This document shows positions 31,944-43,800 of a DNA stretch of 64,000 nucleotides, piece by piece. The notes below the pieces were generated by a model. The model was given only the letters and a program-made list of their open reading frames with translations, did not search any database and was not told where the DNA came from. Made by a program: the position numbers and the translations under genes. Origin of the DNA: Isoetes taiwanensis (taxonomy: Eukaryota > Streptophyta > Lycopodiopsida > Isoetales > Isoetaceae); assembly GCA_021234155.1 (NCBI GenBank), contig JAJEKV010000003.1:19516386-19580385 (forward strand), written 5' to 3'. Each line of letters begins with the position of its first letter. Positions within the stretch are counted from its first letter, which is position 1.

Positions 31944-34900
31944 TGGATGATGATGCTTCAAATGCTTCTACAATCAAACGCTGTGCCCTCGAATCCACCA
32001 TCATCTTACGCATCCAAAAAAACTTTGCTAATGTGATGATTTTCTCTCGGGTGAAGTTTGTGTCTATTATGCATAATTTGCTATGGGGAAGACGGTGGTG
32101 AAGGTTAGATTCGTAATTTAACCTGATAGAACTTACCGGTTATAAACCACACCTTTGTTAAAATGGAAAAACATGGATTGATCCCTTTAATGCAGTTTCT
32201 ATTATTGGAACATGATATTTTGTATGATATTTGTGCCATGTATCTACAATTTCGAGTCCGAATTACCGCTAAATAATGCAACTGCTGTTATCGTTCAATA
32301 TTATCATCTATCGAGCGCTACTCTTTTGGTCTCATCTATATGTTAGCAACTTTACTATTTCAGACATTTCAATCTCGCGATATGAAAAGTCACATCGAAT
32401 CGCGAACCCTATGTTATTTTTGAAGTCCAAAAAAGGTTAAAAACAAAACCCCCTAGAAGACAATAAATGTGTTGGATGATTTTGAGTTGACATAATCCCA
32501 ATTTAATTGATGATGGTTTCTTTCTCACCGGGCTTATTAACTCCAACTAAAAATACGTGAAATTTCTAGCAATTTAAAACTAAGAAACAAAAAGACAAAT
32601 ACATACCTTTCTTTGGACTCCGCATTAATCGAACGGAAGTTTGAGGCCTCCCCGACTTGCAATTTTAAGATGACTATAGGTGGAAACTTCATCTTCATTG
32701 TCAATAGAGGCTTCCTTACTACTAATGCCACTAGCATTAGTAAGATTTTTGGCCGATCTTCCATGTAGTTAGAGTATCCCAACTCCGGTGACACAGACCA
32801 GTATAGCGTAATTTTGCACATTGATAACACTCCGCAGTTTTCCAAGCAAACTTGAAAGCGCATTATGTGGATATTGGTATTACAAACTAATTGAACCAAG
32901 AATTGTGTGAGTATGCACCAAGAAAAATGTAACTGCATAAAATGCCATATCTACATAATCGAGCGTACCCACTTACTCCATCCGCAAAAGGCCACTACCA
33001 CCAAGGTTTGATAAGAGAAGAGCAAAATTCCTCTCTCTCGTGTGCTTCCAAGTTTTTTAGACCGCTCTAAGTCATGCAGAGCCCCCTCCTTAATGCTAAT
33101 GACTATATTTGACTTTTCTATTTCATTTTCCAATTGCAACTTTATCATCTTGATCTTTTTTTTTCAGCGTTAGCAAGCGAAATTCCTAATATGTTCTCTT
33201 CTTCTTTTAATTGCCGAGGGCAACATCTTCATCGCAAACACTGTGAGCCGATCCTCACATTCTCGCTTTGTCAAGATTTATATCCTCAAAGGCTATCGGG
33301 CGTTCTGGCTTAATCGTGAATCCATAAAGTAAAAGTCCCTTATTTTGAATCAATTGCATTTCGTTTATGCACTAAGAGCCAATATTGCATGTCACCACAT
33401 GCTTCATTTCTCATTCCAAATGATATGGATCTAGCTATATAATAAACTCTCTCATGCACATCGCCTGGGCCATTGTTCCTCTTGGAAATTTTCGCTGACC
33501 ACCAAGCAAAGTATGCCCAATTAACTTTGTATTGCTCTCACTTCGTATATGCCGCCATGCCCGCAAGTAAAATTTGTTCTTAACTTCCTTATTCTTCACT
33601 CCATACCGATAAATTCCGCTTTACCATGTCATGCGTGTCCTCGAAAATCAGACACCTGCGGGAGTTTGATCTGAAAGTTATCTTGCCGAGCTCCACACAC
33701 TCAAAATCCGCCTTTGGTGCACTCCATCCCAACTCGTGAGTTGTTGGATCCCTTCTTCATTCGGGTGGTAACCTTCAGAACATGAAACTCTATCAGAGTT
33801 TGCAACTGGGTGATATCCCGCTATGGTGGTGAACAAAAGGAAAAGAACTAAAAATTAAGCAATGGGCATCCCATTAATAACAAAGCAATCGACATCCTAT
33901 TATAACAAAAGCAGATGAAAAGCAATAAATAAACTGAAAGCTTTATCAAAACAAAAATAGGACCTTTACCTTTTCCCCATGAAATCACGAACAAAAGGAG
34001 AGGTATTTTTGTCTATTTCAAAAGGATCGAAATGCATGTTTATCAATGCAACCAATGCCTAATGATGACAAATAATCAAGGCCGTAAGCCATGATCTAAG
34101 ATTCAAGACTAGAGGATGATTTCCTATGTTCGACGCGATCATGATCTCTCCTCAAGAAAATCGAAAAATAACCGCGGGATAAAGGGCGATCGGTCGGGTG
34201 TTAAAAACCTATTATAAAATGTAAGAGGGTGCTTAGGGATGCTTTAGGGCGCCAAAATGACCCTGTGTCCATGCTTTCACCCATAATGATAGTTCTTCGC
34301 TCTCTTGTGTTTTTGTGATTGGCAGTAGACCTAAAGGCTATGTGAAGTAGAGATGTTTCTAGCTAGAATCCCTTAAATCCCAATATATGGCTCAGCACAA
34401 GAGCCTTCCCCGCCGCTGATGGTATGGTGTGGCCGAGCACTACAAGCATCGCGTGGTGGAAGTGGGTGGACTCTTGCCTAGTGTGGCTACAAGGCTCTTA
34501 ATGTGGCTAGGTCTATAATCGTCATTTATGGGCTCTGTACATGGGTTTGACACCTCCCTCGATCGCAGGATAATGTGGCCTCATAGGGACGCCCCGAGTC
34601 GATATAGGGCGGCCAGATGGTCATGGATTTTGGGGTTAAAGTTGCACGGATGGGTTGCCCGACAATCCATGATCTTCTAGCCACCCATGAAAGCACCATG
34701 CTCGAAGGGATTTCCTTCCTACCTCATCGGACTGAGATAAACCTCGAAGTCTCATAGGGTGATTCCATGAGATTATTGCCTCCGGGAAGGCTACAGCCTA
34801 TGTCATAGCATGTTTCAGCCTATCCGTAGGCAATGTGGAGGGGGGGAGTGGACTAATTCTAGCCATTGCTCCTATGCCAACCAACGCCATGTTATAAATT

Positions 34901-35690
34901 GTCCTCGCTGTTATCCGTGAGGTCTTGATCAAGCCATTGATCCCCTTTGAGTCCGAGTCCGGGGTAGCTCTACTTATGGTGTATTTCTTGTTATGTTGGC
35001 ATTCCCATTGTATTTGTATTGATGATGATGGCCACCCTTCAATGGTATATTATTTTATTTGTATTATTGTTAGGTGCTAACATGTATGTATCGCTTTTCG
35101 TGATATATGTGTGGATTCCCATAGAAGGCAGATTTAATGATTGTCTTCGTCCTTTCTCATAATTGACACTTGCCCATCAAGGCTAAGTGGTCCGAAATGT
35201 AATTTGAGGGCCTTGTGATAATGGAGTCGCCATGGAAGGGAATTTCTGCATTTATACACGATGGGAGCATCAGATAAAGTTCTGTGGGAGCATTAAGCAT
35301 AATGGTTGCATAATGCCTCAAACCGAAGAAGGTCGGCGAAGAGCCAAAGCCCATTCATCTTAACTTTCTCGCATCACCAACAATTTGTGCTTGGCATTGT
35401 GAGTAATATATATCTTCATACCCCGTGATTGTAGGCAGGTTATGGATGATTAAAACTAATAAAGTATATAGGGTTCTTAATACATAATTCAAACTGAACC
35501 AAAATGCATGCAAACAACTTTTAACCACAAACTGTGAATAACAGTGCCTTGCCAACGCTTCTACTATGGTTCCAATTCAAACATATTTGTCTTGTAGAGA
35601 GGGAGGCAACATATTTGTCTCATAAATCTTTCATTCTTTCTTTTAAACATGCAAAGAAACTAATGTCCTCAGAACATGATTAATCATATC
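31944..35690. other. 3.7 kb without recognisable genes
   Basis: Nothing beyond short frames. The largest, minus 32938-32537 (133 codons), has no motif and an unlikely composition (rich in V, L, K and F). No repeats of note. Confidence 0.35.
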
Positions 35691-35865
35691 ATAGGGAAAA
35701 TCCATTATACCCCTGAGGAGTTTGTAATTATTAAAATACCCTTATAGCATTTAGGACCACCAAAATGCCCCTGTGTATGAGTGTAGGGGCATTTTGGTAA
35801 TTCTTTTGAACTCATATATTTTGGTAATTACACACCCATAGGGTATTTTGTTAGTTTTCCCCTAT
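35691..35865. mobile_element. 175-bp foldback (MITE-like) element
   Basis: The left end ATAGGGAAAATCCATTATACCC pairs imperfectly with the right end GGGTATTTTGTTAG..TTTTCCCCTAT. At the centre, ACCAAAATGCCCCT (35759-35772) and AGGGGCATTTTGGT (35785-35798) form a perfect 14-bp stem with a 12-base loop. Non-coding. The flanks do not show a clear target duplication. Confidence 0.6.
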
Positions 35866-37529
35866 ATGGATATCTCAGATGTTTCATGCATTCAGATCAT
35901 GAAACGATGGAACATAAGGTTTTGTAAAGAGCTTAAGAGTGCCCTGAAACCCCTCGGCAAGTAGCGGATATCCCCGTGATCCGTACGTATAAGGGACTCC
36001 TGGAGAGTCGGGTTTCACAAGAACCGTACAACATAAGCGATTTGAAGAGATCGATTTGCCGTAGAGGAGGCAAAAGAAAGAGCAAATCAATCTGAAAAAT
36101 GAAGAGCAAATCCAATCAAACCTTATCTAGAGTCCGAGTAAAACGATCGACCTCACCACACAAATCGGCCCGATGGACCTGACTTTGCACTTTCCAAAGA
36201 TCGGGAGGGAAACCTTATGCCCGCTTTTTCCGACAAAACCTACAGCCATTATTTTCTCATTGGTTTTTACCGCTGATCAAAGCAAGAGGATTTGGGGCTA
36301 ACGCGGCTATCCATGGTTCCGCGATTTCCACCTGCATAAAAGAATAAAGGTAATTAAGATGAAAAATATGTGAATACTCTAAAGCGACAGAGCTCCACAC
36401 AAATAGAATTAGGCAGGAATTTAATGCAAGCGGTTCACATGAGTGGGCCCATAACCTGTGAATTTGTAGACTCAATTGAAATAGAAATAGCAATATTTCA
36501 TGAATAGTAAACAAGACAATGGAAGACGATATGGAAGAACAGGTTAGGGGTGCTTTTTTGCTTAACCTACCCAACTTCTTTGAAGGCTATAGCACCTCAC
36601 CAAAGACTCTAAATTAACGAAAGCACGCGACGCCTACTTCCGCTCAAGGAAGGGCTCCGGTGGATTCGCCTGCTAAGCGATGGCCTTACTCTGCCTGGGC
36701 GATGGGTTCTCACGGGCCTAATTCGAATCTATCATCATAGAATTTTCGCTACAAAGATCATAGAATCTGACTCATCACTATCATTCGAGCTGTATTCAGG
36801 AACAAACTTATCTCCCGCGCTTTGTGTATTTGTACTCGCTTTTCTTCCTTTGTACCCCGCAGCCTTTTGCAACTATACCATGAGTTCCTCCCCTGTGCTT
36901 CGAGGTAGGTATCGTGATTTTTTGCCATCTTTAAAATGTTTGTGCGTCAAAGAAATTTATAACGAAAGTACTCAAATGTAAGTGGTTTTACTCGCTTTTA
37001 TTATATTTCAAATGGGCTTAAGAACACCACGCGATGAATTTGTCGAAGCCTTAAAGTGAGCTCGCCCTGAAGAAAAGCCGTCAAATCAAGGCAAAAGAAG
37101 TATCAAATGTCGAATTTTATCGGGCTAAGTTCCTTTGAGGTCCCGAAGATCAACATGAAGGAAATCAAGTTCGACCGAAAGCAGGTTCAATGGGAACTCT
37201 AAAAGTATACCGTAATGGCCTTACTAACAATGAAGTGAGGACTCGCTTTGGTAAGTGAGCATTTAAAGCGGCGTAACACCCCTAAGGCTTTAAATGACCT
37301 CTAAAATTAAGGTAAATTGGGCATCTTAGCGCCAGACCCCAATGATTTTCCAGAGTCTCATAAGAGGAAAAAGATCATGAAGTAAATTGTTTTGAAGTTA
37401 ACTCAATGTAGCATTATCAATCACATTAGAAGCTTGTCGACATGCAAAAAAGAAAGTCAAGAAGAAATTAAAGGAAAAAGGCAAATTTTGTTGAAGAAGG
37501 TAGGTGCAGCTAAGTATCAGTCATGCTAC
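35866..37529. other. 1.7 kb without recognisable genes
   Basis: Short frames only. Weak protein-like text on the + strand from about 37090 (FIGLSSFEVPKINMKEIKFD) may be the start of the decayed tract described next. Confidence 0.3.
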
Positions 37530-37818
37530 TTGCACTTTATTGTGCTGCTAAATTTCGTGAGAAGAGAGAATCTATCAAATCCCATAAAGGCAGATTTGCC
37601 TAACAACCAAGTTTTGGTTGTATACTTGAAGAAAAAGAAGAAGCAAGTTTAATGGATTTACTTTCAAACCATTGGGAGTGCCACGTTGCTGATGCAAAAG
37701 TTGGAAGGAAGAAATCAAACTTTGAAGTGAATATTGAAGCATATGGCCATGTGGATGGAGTTTCTTTGGAATGCAAAGTCCAAAGACATATCCGCTATGC
37801 GATTTCAAATTAAAGGTA
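37530..37818 (+). pseudogene. Protein-like tract, family not recognised
   Basis: A + frame with a single stop reads CAAKFREKRESIKSHKGRFA, stop, then CILEEKEEASLMDLLSNHWE, CHVADAKVGRKKSNFEVNIE and AYGHVDGVSLECKVQRHI, ending with a stop at about 37818. The balanced, charged composition over roughly 95 codons is unlike nearby random frames. The sequence after it (AAAG|GTAAGAAGG) could be a splice donor. Related basic text follows at 38027. No known domain seen. Confidence 0.3.
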
Positions 37819-38026
37819 AGAAGGAACTCAAAGTTCACATGGGTGTTTATGATCCGCCCCTCGAAAGATCAATTTTATTGAAAGATGTGAAGGTTGTGGT
37901 TTGAGTTTTAGCCTCGACATGCTTTCTTGTATCGGGTTATCATGTGATCATAAATTTGCGTTTGCTGCTTTGGTTCTCGCCTTGATACTTCATGCATTGT
38001 ACAGCTAAGGCAGTTGTGGGGTAGAA

Positions 38027-38299
38027 GTGCCCCATGTTTGGAGCAGAAGAACTTCGGTTACTTTAAAGCGTGATGAAGATGAAGTAACCGGTGGAGCAAG
38101 GAAGAGCCTTTCCGATGAAGATGAAGGTGACAAAGGTCACAAAGGCGTGAAAGGAAAAGGTAAAGACATGGGTGAGGGGATTCCAACTCAGCGTGTCCTG
38201 AGTATGACAAACCGCTTCCAAAAGATTTTGCTGCTAAGAGGAAAGGCAAGAAAATGTCTTAGGAGCAGCAACAAGAAAGCAAGATCAGGAAGTCACTAA
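38027..38299 (+). pseudogene. Lysine/aspartate-rich open frame
   Basis: A 90-codon frame contains LKRDEDEVTGGARKSLSDED and GDKGHKGVKGKGKDMGEG, then RGKARKCLRSSNKKARSG before a stop. Its highly charged composition suggests a nuclear protein tail, perhaps the end of the 37530-37818 tract. It has no ATG start. The similar GGTGACAAAGGTCACAAAGG words show some internal repetition. Low confidence. Confidence 0.25.
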
Positions 38300-41200
38300 G
38301 TCCTAAAGACTGTAACTAGTCCCCGAACGTGAGATCCTTAACAACTCCCGCAAGCATAACTGTGTTCTCCTTAATTTGCTTCTCCCGGCATAATATGCTT
38401 CTCCCCAAGCACTCCGCTTCCAAATACAGCCTCCAACACATGGAAGTATTTTACCCTTCAAAGTCACCATATCTACGATATCCAATCTGATGAGGAAGAC
38501 CTCACTTTGCAAGTAGAAGTTTATAAGGAAGTCGATAAGCAGATTGCTAGCTTCTAAGGTGTTAAAGTTGAAGTTTGGTTTTGAAACAACTAAGCCAATG
38601 TTAACCGCCTCGTCAGTAATTTTGAGTATGATCCTAATTTGTGAATATATTAAGGTTAAGGTCTCTAAGTTATTGGAATATGTAAACTACATGTTGAATA
38701 TGTGACAGTCTCAATTTTGAATGTGACCATGTCTCAGAATCCGAATAAGAACTTTGTGCTTCTTTAAAATTTTTGTATATTTTTTCTTCATCGGGTTCAG
38801 CCTTTGTTTATGCAAAGTGTTTTGCACCAGAACCAATTCTGCCAATTCAAACGACATTCTCGCAATACCACGTAAGAATTAAACAATTCAAATCGATATT
38901 CAAACAATTCAATTGATATTCCTCGCATCACCACGTATATTCCGCATCATTAATTCAAACATGCATACGTACCAAATTTACTTGCCCCTTCCCACGGTTT
39001 ATGGCTTGCACACAATCTTAAAGATCATCGAGACCATTCCAAGCGATTATACCTACTGAAGAAACTTTGAACACTGCTGTAACTAGCTTCACCGCCCGTC
39101 ATTGACCACCCTTGACTCGGCCAATGACGCATCTTTTGAAATAGCTAAGTGCATCCGACTCTTGAGAGAAAGCTTTATATCTACTTAAGTACACTCTCAA
39201 GCATATAAACCAGCCGATTCAACACGAAATGCATTAAGACCCTCGCTAGCATTTGGCATTTGAAGTAATATGCCTTTTCTGTTCTGCAAAATGCTGCAAC
39301 CATGGGTAAATGTGAAAGCTTCCATTCTTGCAAGATCAAGGTATAGATTGGCTGCTATGTGCAACCTCGGAGGTCCTCAAGGCCAAACTCAATTGGAGGG
39401 ATTACCAGATCCTGAACCAAATCTTACATTTCAAAATAAACCCGCAACTAGTTCTTACTATTCAAACTAGATTCTCAAGAATAGCAAAAAAAAAGAATGC
39501 AACTTTTCTTTATTACTTGAATATGAATGTTGGCAATTGAATACAATTTGGTTAGCACTCAGCAATGCTTGTATGCTAGTAAAGAATCACTTGGTTCCAT
39601 TTCTCATTGAAGAACTCCTATGTGCTCATCCTCATCTACTAAGCTATCCTGCATAAAGACTACTCAGGTTCCAAAAACTCGGGATCTTAAAAGATGATCA
39701 TGAACATCCTTTGGAAGTTTGTAGGAGCATAAGCTACCTCATATTGTGCACAATATCAAAGCAACACGACATGACCAAGTGGTCAGATGCATTGCACTGC
39801 ATCTTCAAGCAATTCAAATTCACTACCTCCTAAAAACTTATAATACTTACCCAGAGGACCACTTCTCTCTAGCAAATTTAGCACCCCATGCACTTTTAAA
39901 GGCCCTCTCTCTACAATGTGTTTAGGGCTTAGTGCATTTGATGATGTAGAAGTCTACCTGCTCCTCATGTTGGCCCGATGGTACTGCAAAATTATCCCTA
40001 ACATCAACTACATCAAACCCATTCTCCATGATCCCTTCATAGATAGATCTCGTAATGTTTCCTTCTGCAAAATTGCCTTCAAGACTGGAATTAGTTCAGA
40101 ATAAACCCAAGATCCTATTCCCCTGCTTTTGTTTATGCACTTCCCAAACTTTCCCCGGCCTAAATGAATTACATGTATAAATCAAATCCATATGAGCAAC
40201 CCTCGGTAGGGTTGGAATGCACAAACTGGAGCATAATGTAACTTTTCTGAACCCTGCTAACACTAGAGTTGTCTCAGTGGACTGCTTTGGGTTCATCAAC
40301 CTGCATGGGTCCCTCAACTCTCTCTCTCCATATTAGGGACTAGTTCTTCATGATACTCTATGAGGATTTTAAATATGAACACCGAATTGTAAGATTACCT
40401 CGAAATGTACCACCATATTCAATGGCAAAATAAAATTTTTCATGTTTAAGAATAATCGCACTGAAATACACACCTTCAATTCAGCTTGCCAAGATATGAT
40501 ATAATCTCAAGGACACTCAACATGGAATACAAATTTCAAGTCAACATTAATTTTTCTATGAACGTGAGTCTACAAATGCTACTCATTCTTTCAAATTTCA
40601 TATGTGATTTCATAAAAATTGATGTATTAATGAGCAAAATCATACTCTCTAACTTTGAGAGACCCAACAGTCCCTAAGGAATTTCAAAAAACAGACATCT
40701 AGAACCATTTCATATCCATGATATTTGAAATAGAATAAGAATGTGAAGGTACCATTATTTTCAATGGAACAGATACTAAGTAATTACACATCTTGCTAAC
40801 GGATTTTATTTTTCAAAAGTAGTGTAGTACTATGAATTTTCAAAATTTTGACTTCTGGGACCTAACTGGTCCTGTGGTAGAGAGAACTTCTCCGAACTTC
40901 AAACTTTAAGGAATTATTTGGGGTAAATTTATCATAGATTTTCTAATTCTTCTGTGATAGATTTCATATCATGATTTACAAGATGGAAGAATTAGAATTT
41001 CTGTGGAAAAATCATATTTGCAAAATAATGTGAGAAATGTTAAAGAGTTTGAGAATAACTTGACCTCTTTGGCATTCCGGCTCCACATTATGTTTGGTAA
41101 CAAAGGCTTTCATTTTTCATAATTTTTCTCTTATATGTACACTCATGAAGGACACATAATAGAGTTTCAGAGAAAATTCCTTTATCCTGGGCCATAATAG

Positions 41201-41399
41201 AATTTCAGTGTAAGTGTACTAATGAACCTATTTGGGTTCACTAAGGACAACTCTAGTGTTAAATGTCTTACAATCAAGGACTGGCCACTTATCAACCTAC
41301 TGGAGAAGCCATATTCCCAAAAGAGCCCAAAAGGAATCATGTAAAATAACATGCAATGCAAAACAACATGTAAACCCGAATCCACTGCGGTAATTCAAG
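38300..41399. other. 3.1 kb without recognisable genes
   Basis: Ordinary AT-rich sequence. The part after about 39200 is visibly poorer in CpG. The + frame 39270-39470 and minus 40317-40096 read as half-plausible protein but carry no motif. The last kilobase may be the 3' flank or C-terminus of family copy 2. Confidence 0.3.
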
Positions 41400-43800
41400 G
41401 ATGATCTCCTTCATTGTCAACTGACTTTAAATGTGTCAGAAAACACAACTCAAGATCATGTGCATTCCTAGTGGTATCAATTCCTCTTCAACATCTCATG
41501 TGTGAGGGCTCTTTGCCACAAAGACTCAAAGACTCATCATGCTCACCTAAGTAAAGGATTGACATGTAATTTTAAAGAAATGCCACTAAAAAGAACCAAT
41601 AGACTAAAATAAAAGTAATTACCTTTGCCATGATATGATGCAAAGAAATTCCAGTTGTATTGGTTTTCCAAAGGCTTTGAGACTGTTTGGCATTGATCAG
41701 AACTGCTACATGTTTTGCAAACAATGTTGAACCAAGAGTACATCATGCTCCTCATCAATACTCTTATGTAAAAATGTGCTCTTAATGATCTTTCTAATTG
41801 CTCAGAAGGTGGAGCAGCTCTATATGTGAGATGTGCACTCAAAAATGGTGCATTGGTCATTCCTCCAATGCAAGCTTTATATATTTTGTTGGATTTGGAA
41901 GGTGTAGTTCTCTCATGAAAGTCAATCACCCAAACTATAAGGTTCCTTTTGGAAAAGCCGCCAAACACTCCCCTAAACTCAAGCTTTGCTTGCCATCCGG
42001 CTTCATAATTATGAGGGATGAATGGAATGAGGGAAGGTATCAAAGAATTGAAACAACTCAAGCACGGGTGTCGCCTTCCTGTAAAACAAGTGCTTCTTGT
42101 TGGATTGTGTTTGGGAGCTTCCTACAAAAGAAGAAAACATATATCACATTCACCTTCCTTTTGGATTTAACATTTCAAGTTACTTGTAATACCTTCTTCT
42201 TAGCCTCTCTTGATCTTCTTTTTCCACCTAAATTCTATCAATGGGCCTTACCAAGACCACCTTTCTTCATTCTCAATTCTCGTGAGTGTAGCCTTGGGTT
42301 ACCACCTTTCTTCTCAATTTCAAGATCGCTCTTCCCCAAGTACTTCTCGCCAGGTTCTCTTTCTCTTCTTAACAAGTTTTTCCTTCCTCAACCCTTATTA
42401 AGATGCTCTTCAACTATGTCATTCCATTTTAACTATTGCTATAAGAATGGCACTGGCAATACTAAACCTATTAACATTATTTCCATCATTAGAGTTAATG
42501 TTACCTTTGTCCCTCCCTCTCATAAACCTCATATGTTCAAAAAGAAGAGTTTGAGCTGAAAAGAATATCTCATTTAAGGCCAACAATTTGAATGTTCATT
42601 CCTCCAATCTACTCTTGATGGTTCAACTTGTAATCTCTTTCTTTGGACAAGTTGGCACTTTGTTTTTTCCACAAGCCTTGCATTTAAGCAAATTATGTTG
42701 ATGCCACCTTTCCGATTCATCCTTAGACATACTCAAAGATCTCCAGCTCGAGGTTGAAGCATATGTAGCTTTAGATGTATCGTGCTGGTCCTATACCACA
42801 TACATCACACCAGACAGTAATTTTGGACCATGGAGGTCCCGGACTAATCTTACTTTGTTTATGGTCTGCCTCACAAAGTCAACTCTCAAATGGTAGATGT
42901 TGTTGTAAGTCTCTATCTTTGGCCTTCCCTCGGATATATGGAGGCATGAGCATGGAATACAGAAATGATATTTGAAAGTATGGATATTGCCTTCAAATCG
43001 TTGAAGAAAAACTGCTAAACGCTATGAACAACATATCAACAACCTGTTGGTAATCTTAAACCTTAAACAATTTGAAAAACAAATTGCTTTTAACATTACT
43101 CCGTGGTCTCTCTTCAAGAAAGTGTAGTGCATGCAATATCTTCTTTCCGTGGTTGCTTTTTATCTTGATGACATGTTTCTTACATGGGGAAACCTTGTAT
43201 CGTGTCTCCAAAAAATCCACCACTGCCTTTCTCATAAGAGAGTTTATCACATCTAATCTTATTTTTGAACATGGACCATGGACCCTCACCAAGTTCTCGC
43301 CAAGATCTACTCTTCTTCTACAAAGTAGCTTGGTGTGACACCTTCGTTCTCGCCAGCATGTAGTTCGGAGAAAGCTGATTTGTTAATATTGGTATTGATA
43401 AAGATAAAACCATGGCAAAGATTTTTTGCCCCCATTATCCTGCTTTCTCTAATTCTTATGATCTCCAAAGAGTTCTTTAAATTCTCCACAATTTTCTTTC
43501 ATTACAAATTCATCCTTGGAGTTAGGAACAACAAGTTCGTAGCCATCACTTTGCGCCAGTAATTTAATTATCTCTCTTCCTATCCCTACAACTCTTCAGA
43601 TACTAAGAGAACCTTTTTTTCTAATCTTCACTGCGAACCTTTTTGGAGGCATTCTCTTCCATGTGCTTAGATCACCTTGGAGCAATGCCTTCATCTCACA
43701 GTACCCCCTTTCCCTCTTGCCTCTTTCTCCTTAACTACCTCTATACCTCTAAAAGCATGATAACTGGCTAGAAAAAAGAACTGGTGAGAAAAAGTCAAAG
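41400..43800 (-). pseudogene. Decayed copy 2 of the HGKG-EHD protein family, minus strand
   Basis: Blocks match copy 1 in the same order on the opposite strand. A basic N-terminal part is at about 43760-43400. A GGTCCATGTTCAAAAATAAG-type block (about 43280) aligns with 15084-15105. VVDFLETRYKVSPCKKHVIK is at about 43225-43165. WHQHNLLKCKACGKNKVPTC (about 42690-42630) matches the second cysteine block. A 172-codon open piece (42061-41543) contains VIDFHERTTPSKSNKI, KTCSSSDQCQ and YNWNFFASYHGKG (41660-41623). A 76-bp intron then splits the motif, and GEHDES resumes at 41546. The sequence AAAGAG..CACACATGAGATGTTGAAG beyond it aligns with 16505-16540 of copy 1. Stops and frame changes elsewhere show it is not functional as it stands. 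The outer limits are approximate. Confidence 0.55.
41547..41622 (-). other. Intron inside the HGKG|EHD motif of copy 2
   Basis: On the minus strand GGCAAAG|GTAATTAC opens it and TTTACTTAG|GTGAGCATGAT closes it: 76 bp, AT-rich with a T-rich interior, and GT-AG. Splicing restores Gly-Lys-Gly-Glu-His-Asp exactly as in copy 1. Copy 1 has no intron at this point. Confidence 0.6.

Noticed and set aside
41798-42559. 253-codon open frame on the + strand, the longest in the window
   Set aside because: It lies opposite family copy 2 and is rich in F, S, L and P, the composition expected from the antisense of a charged coding strand. It has no recognisable motif, and the minus strand over the same bases carries the family blocks.
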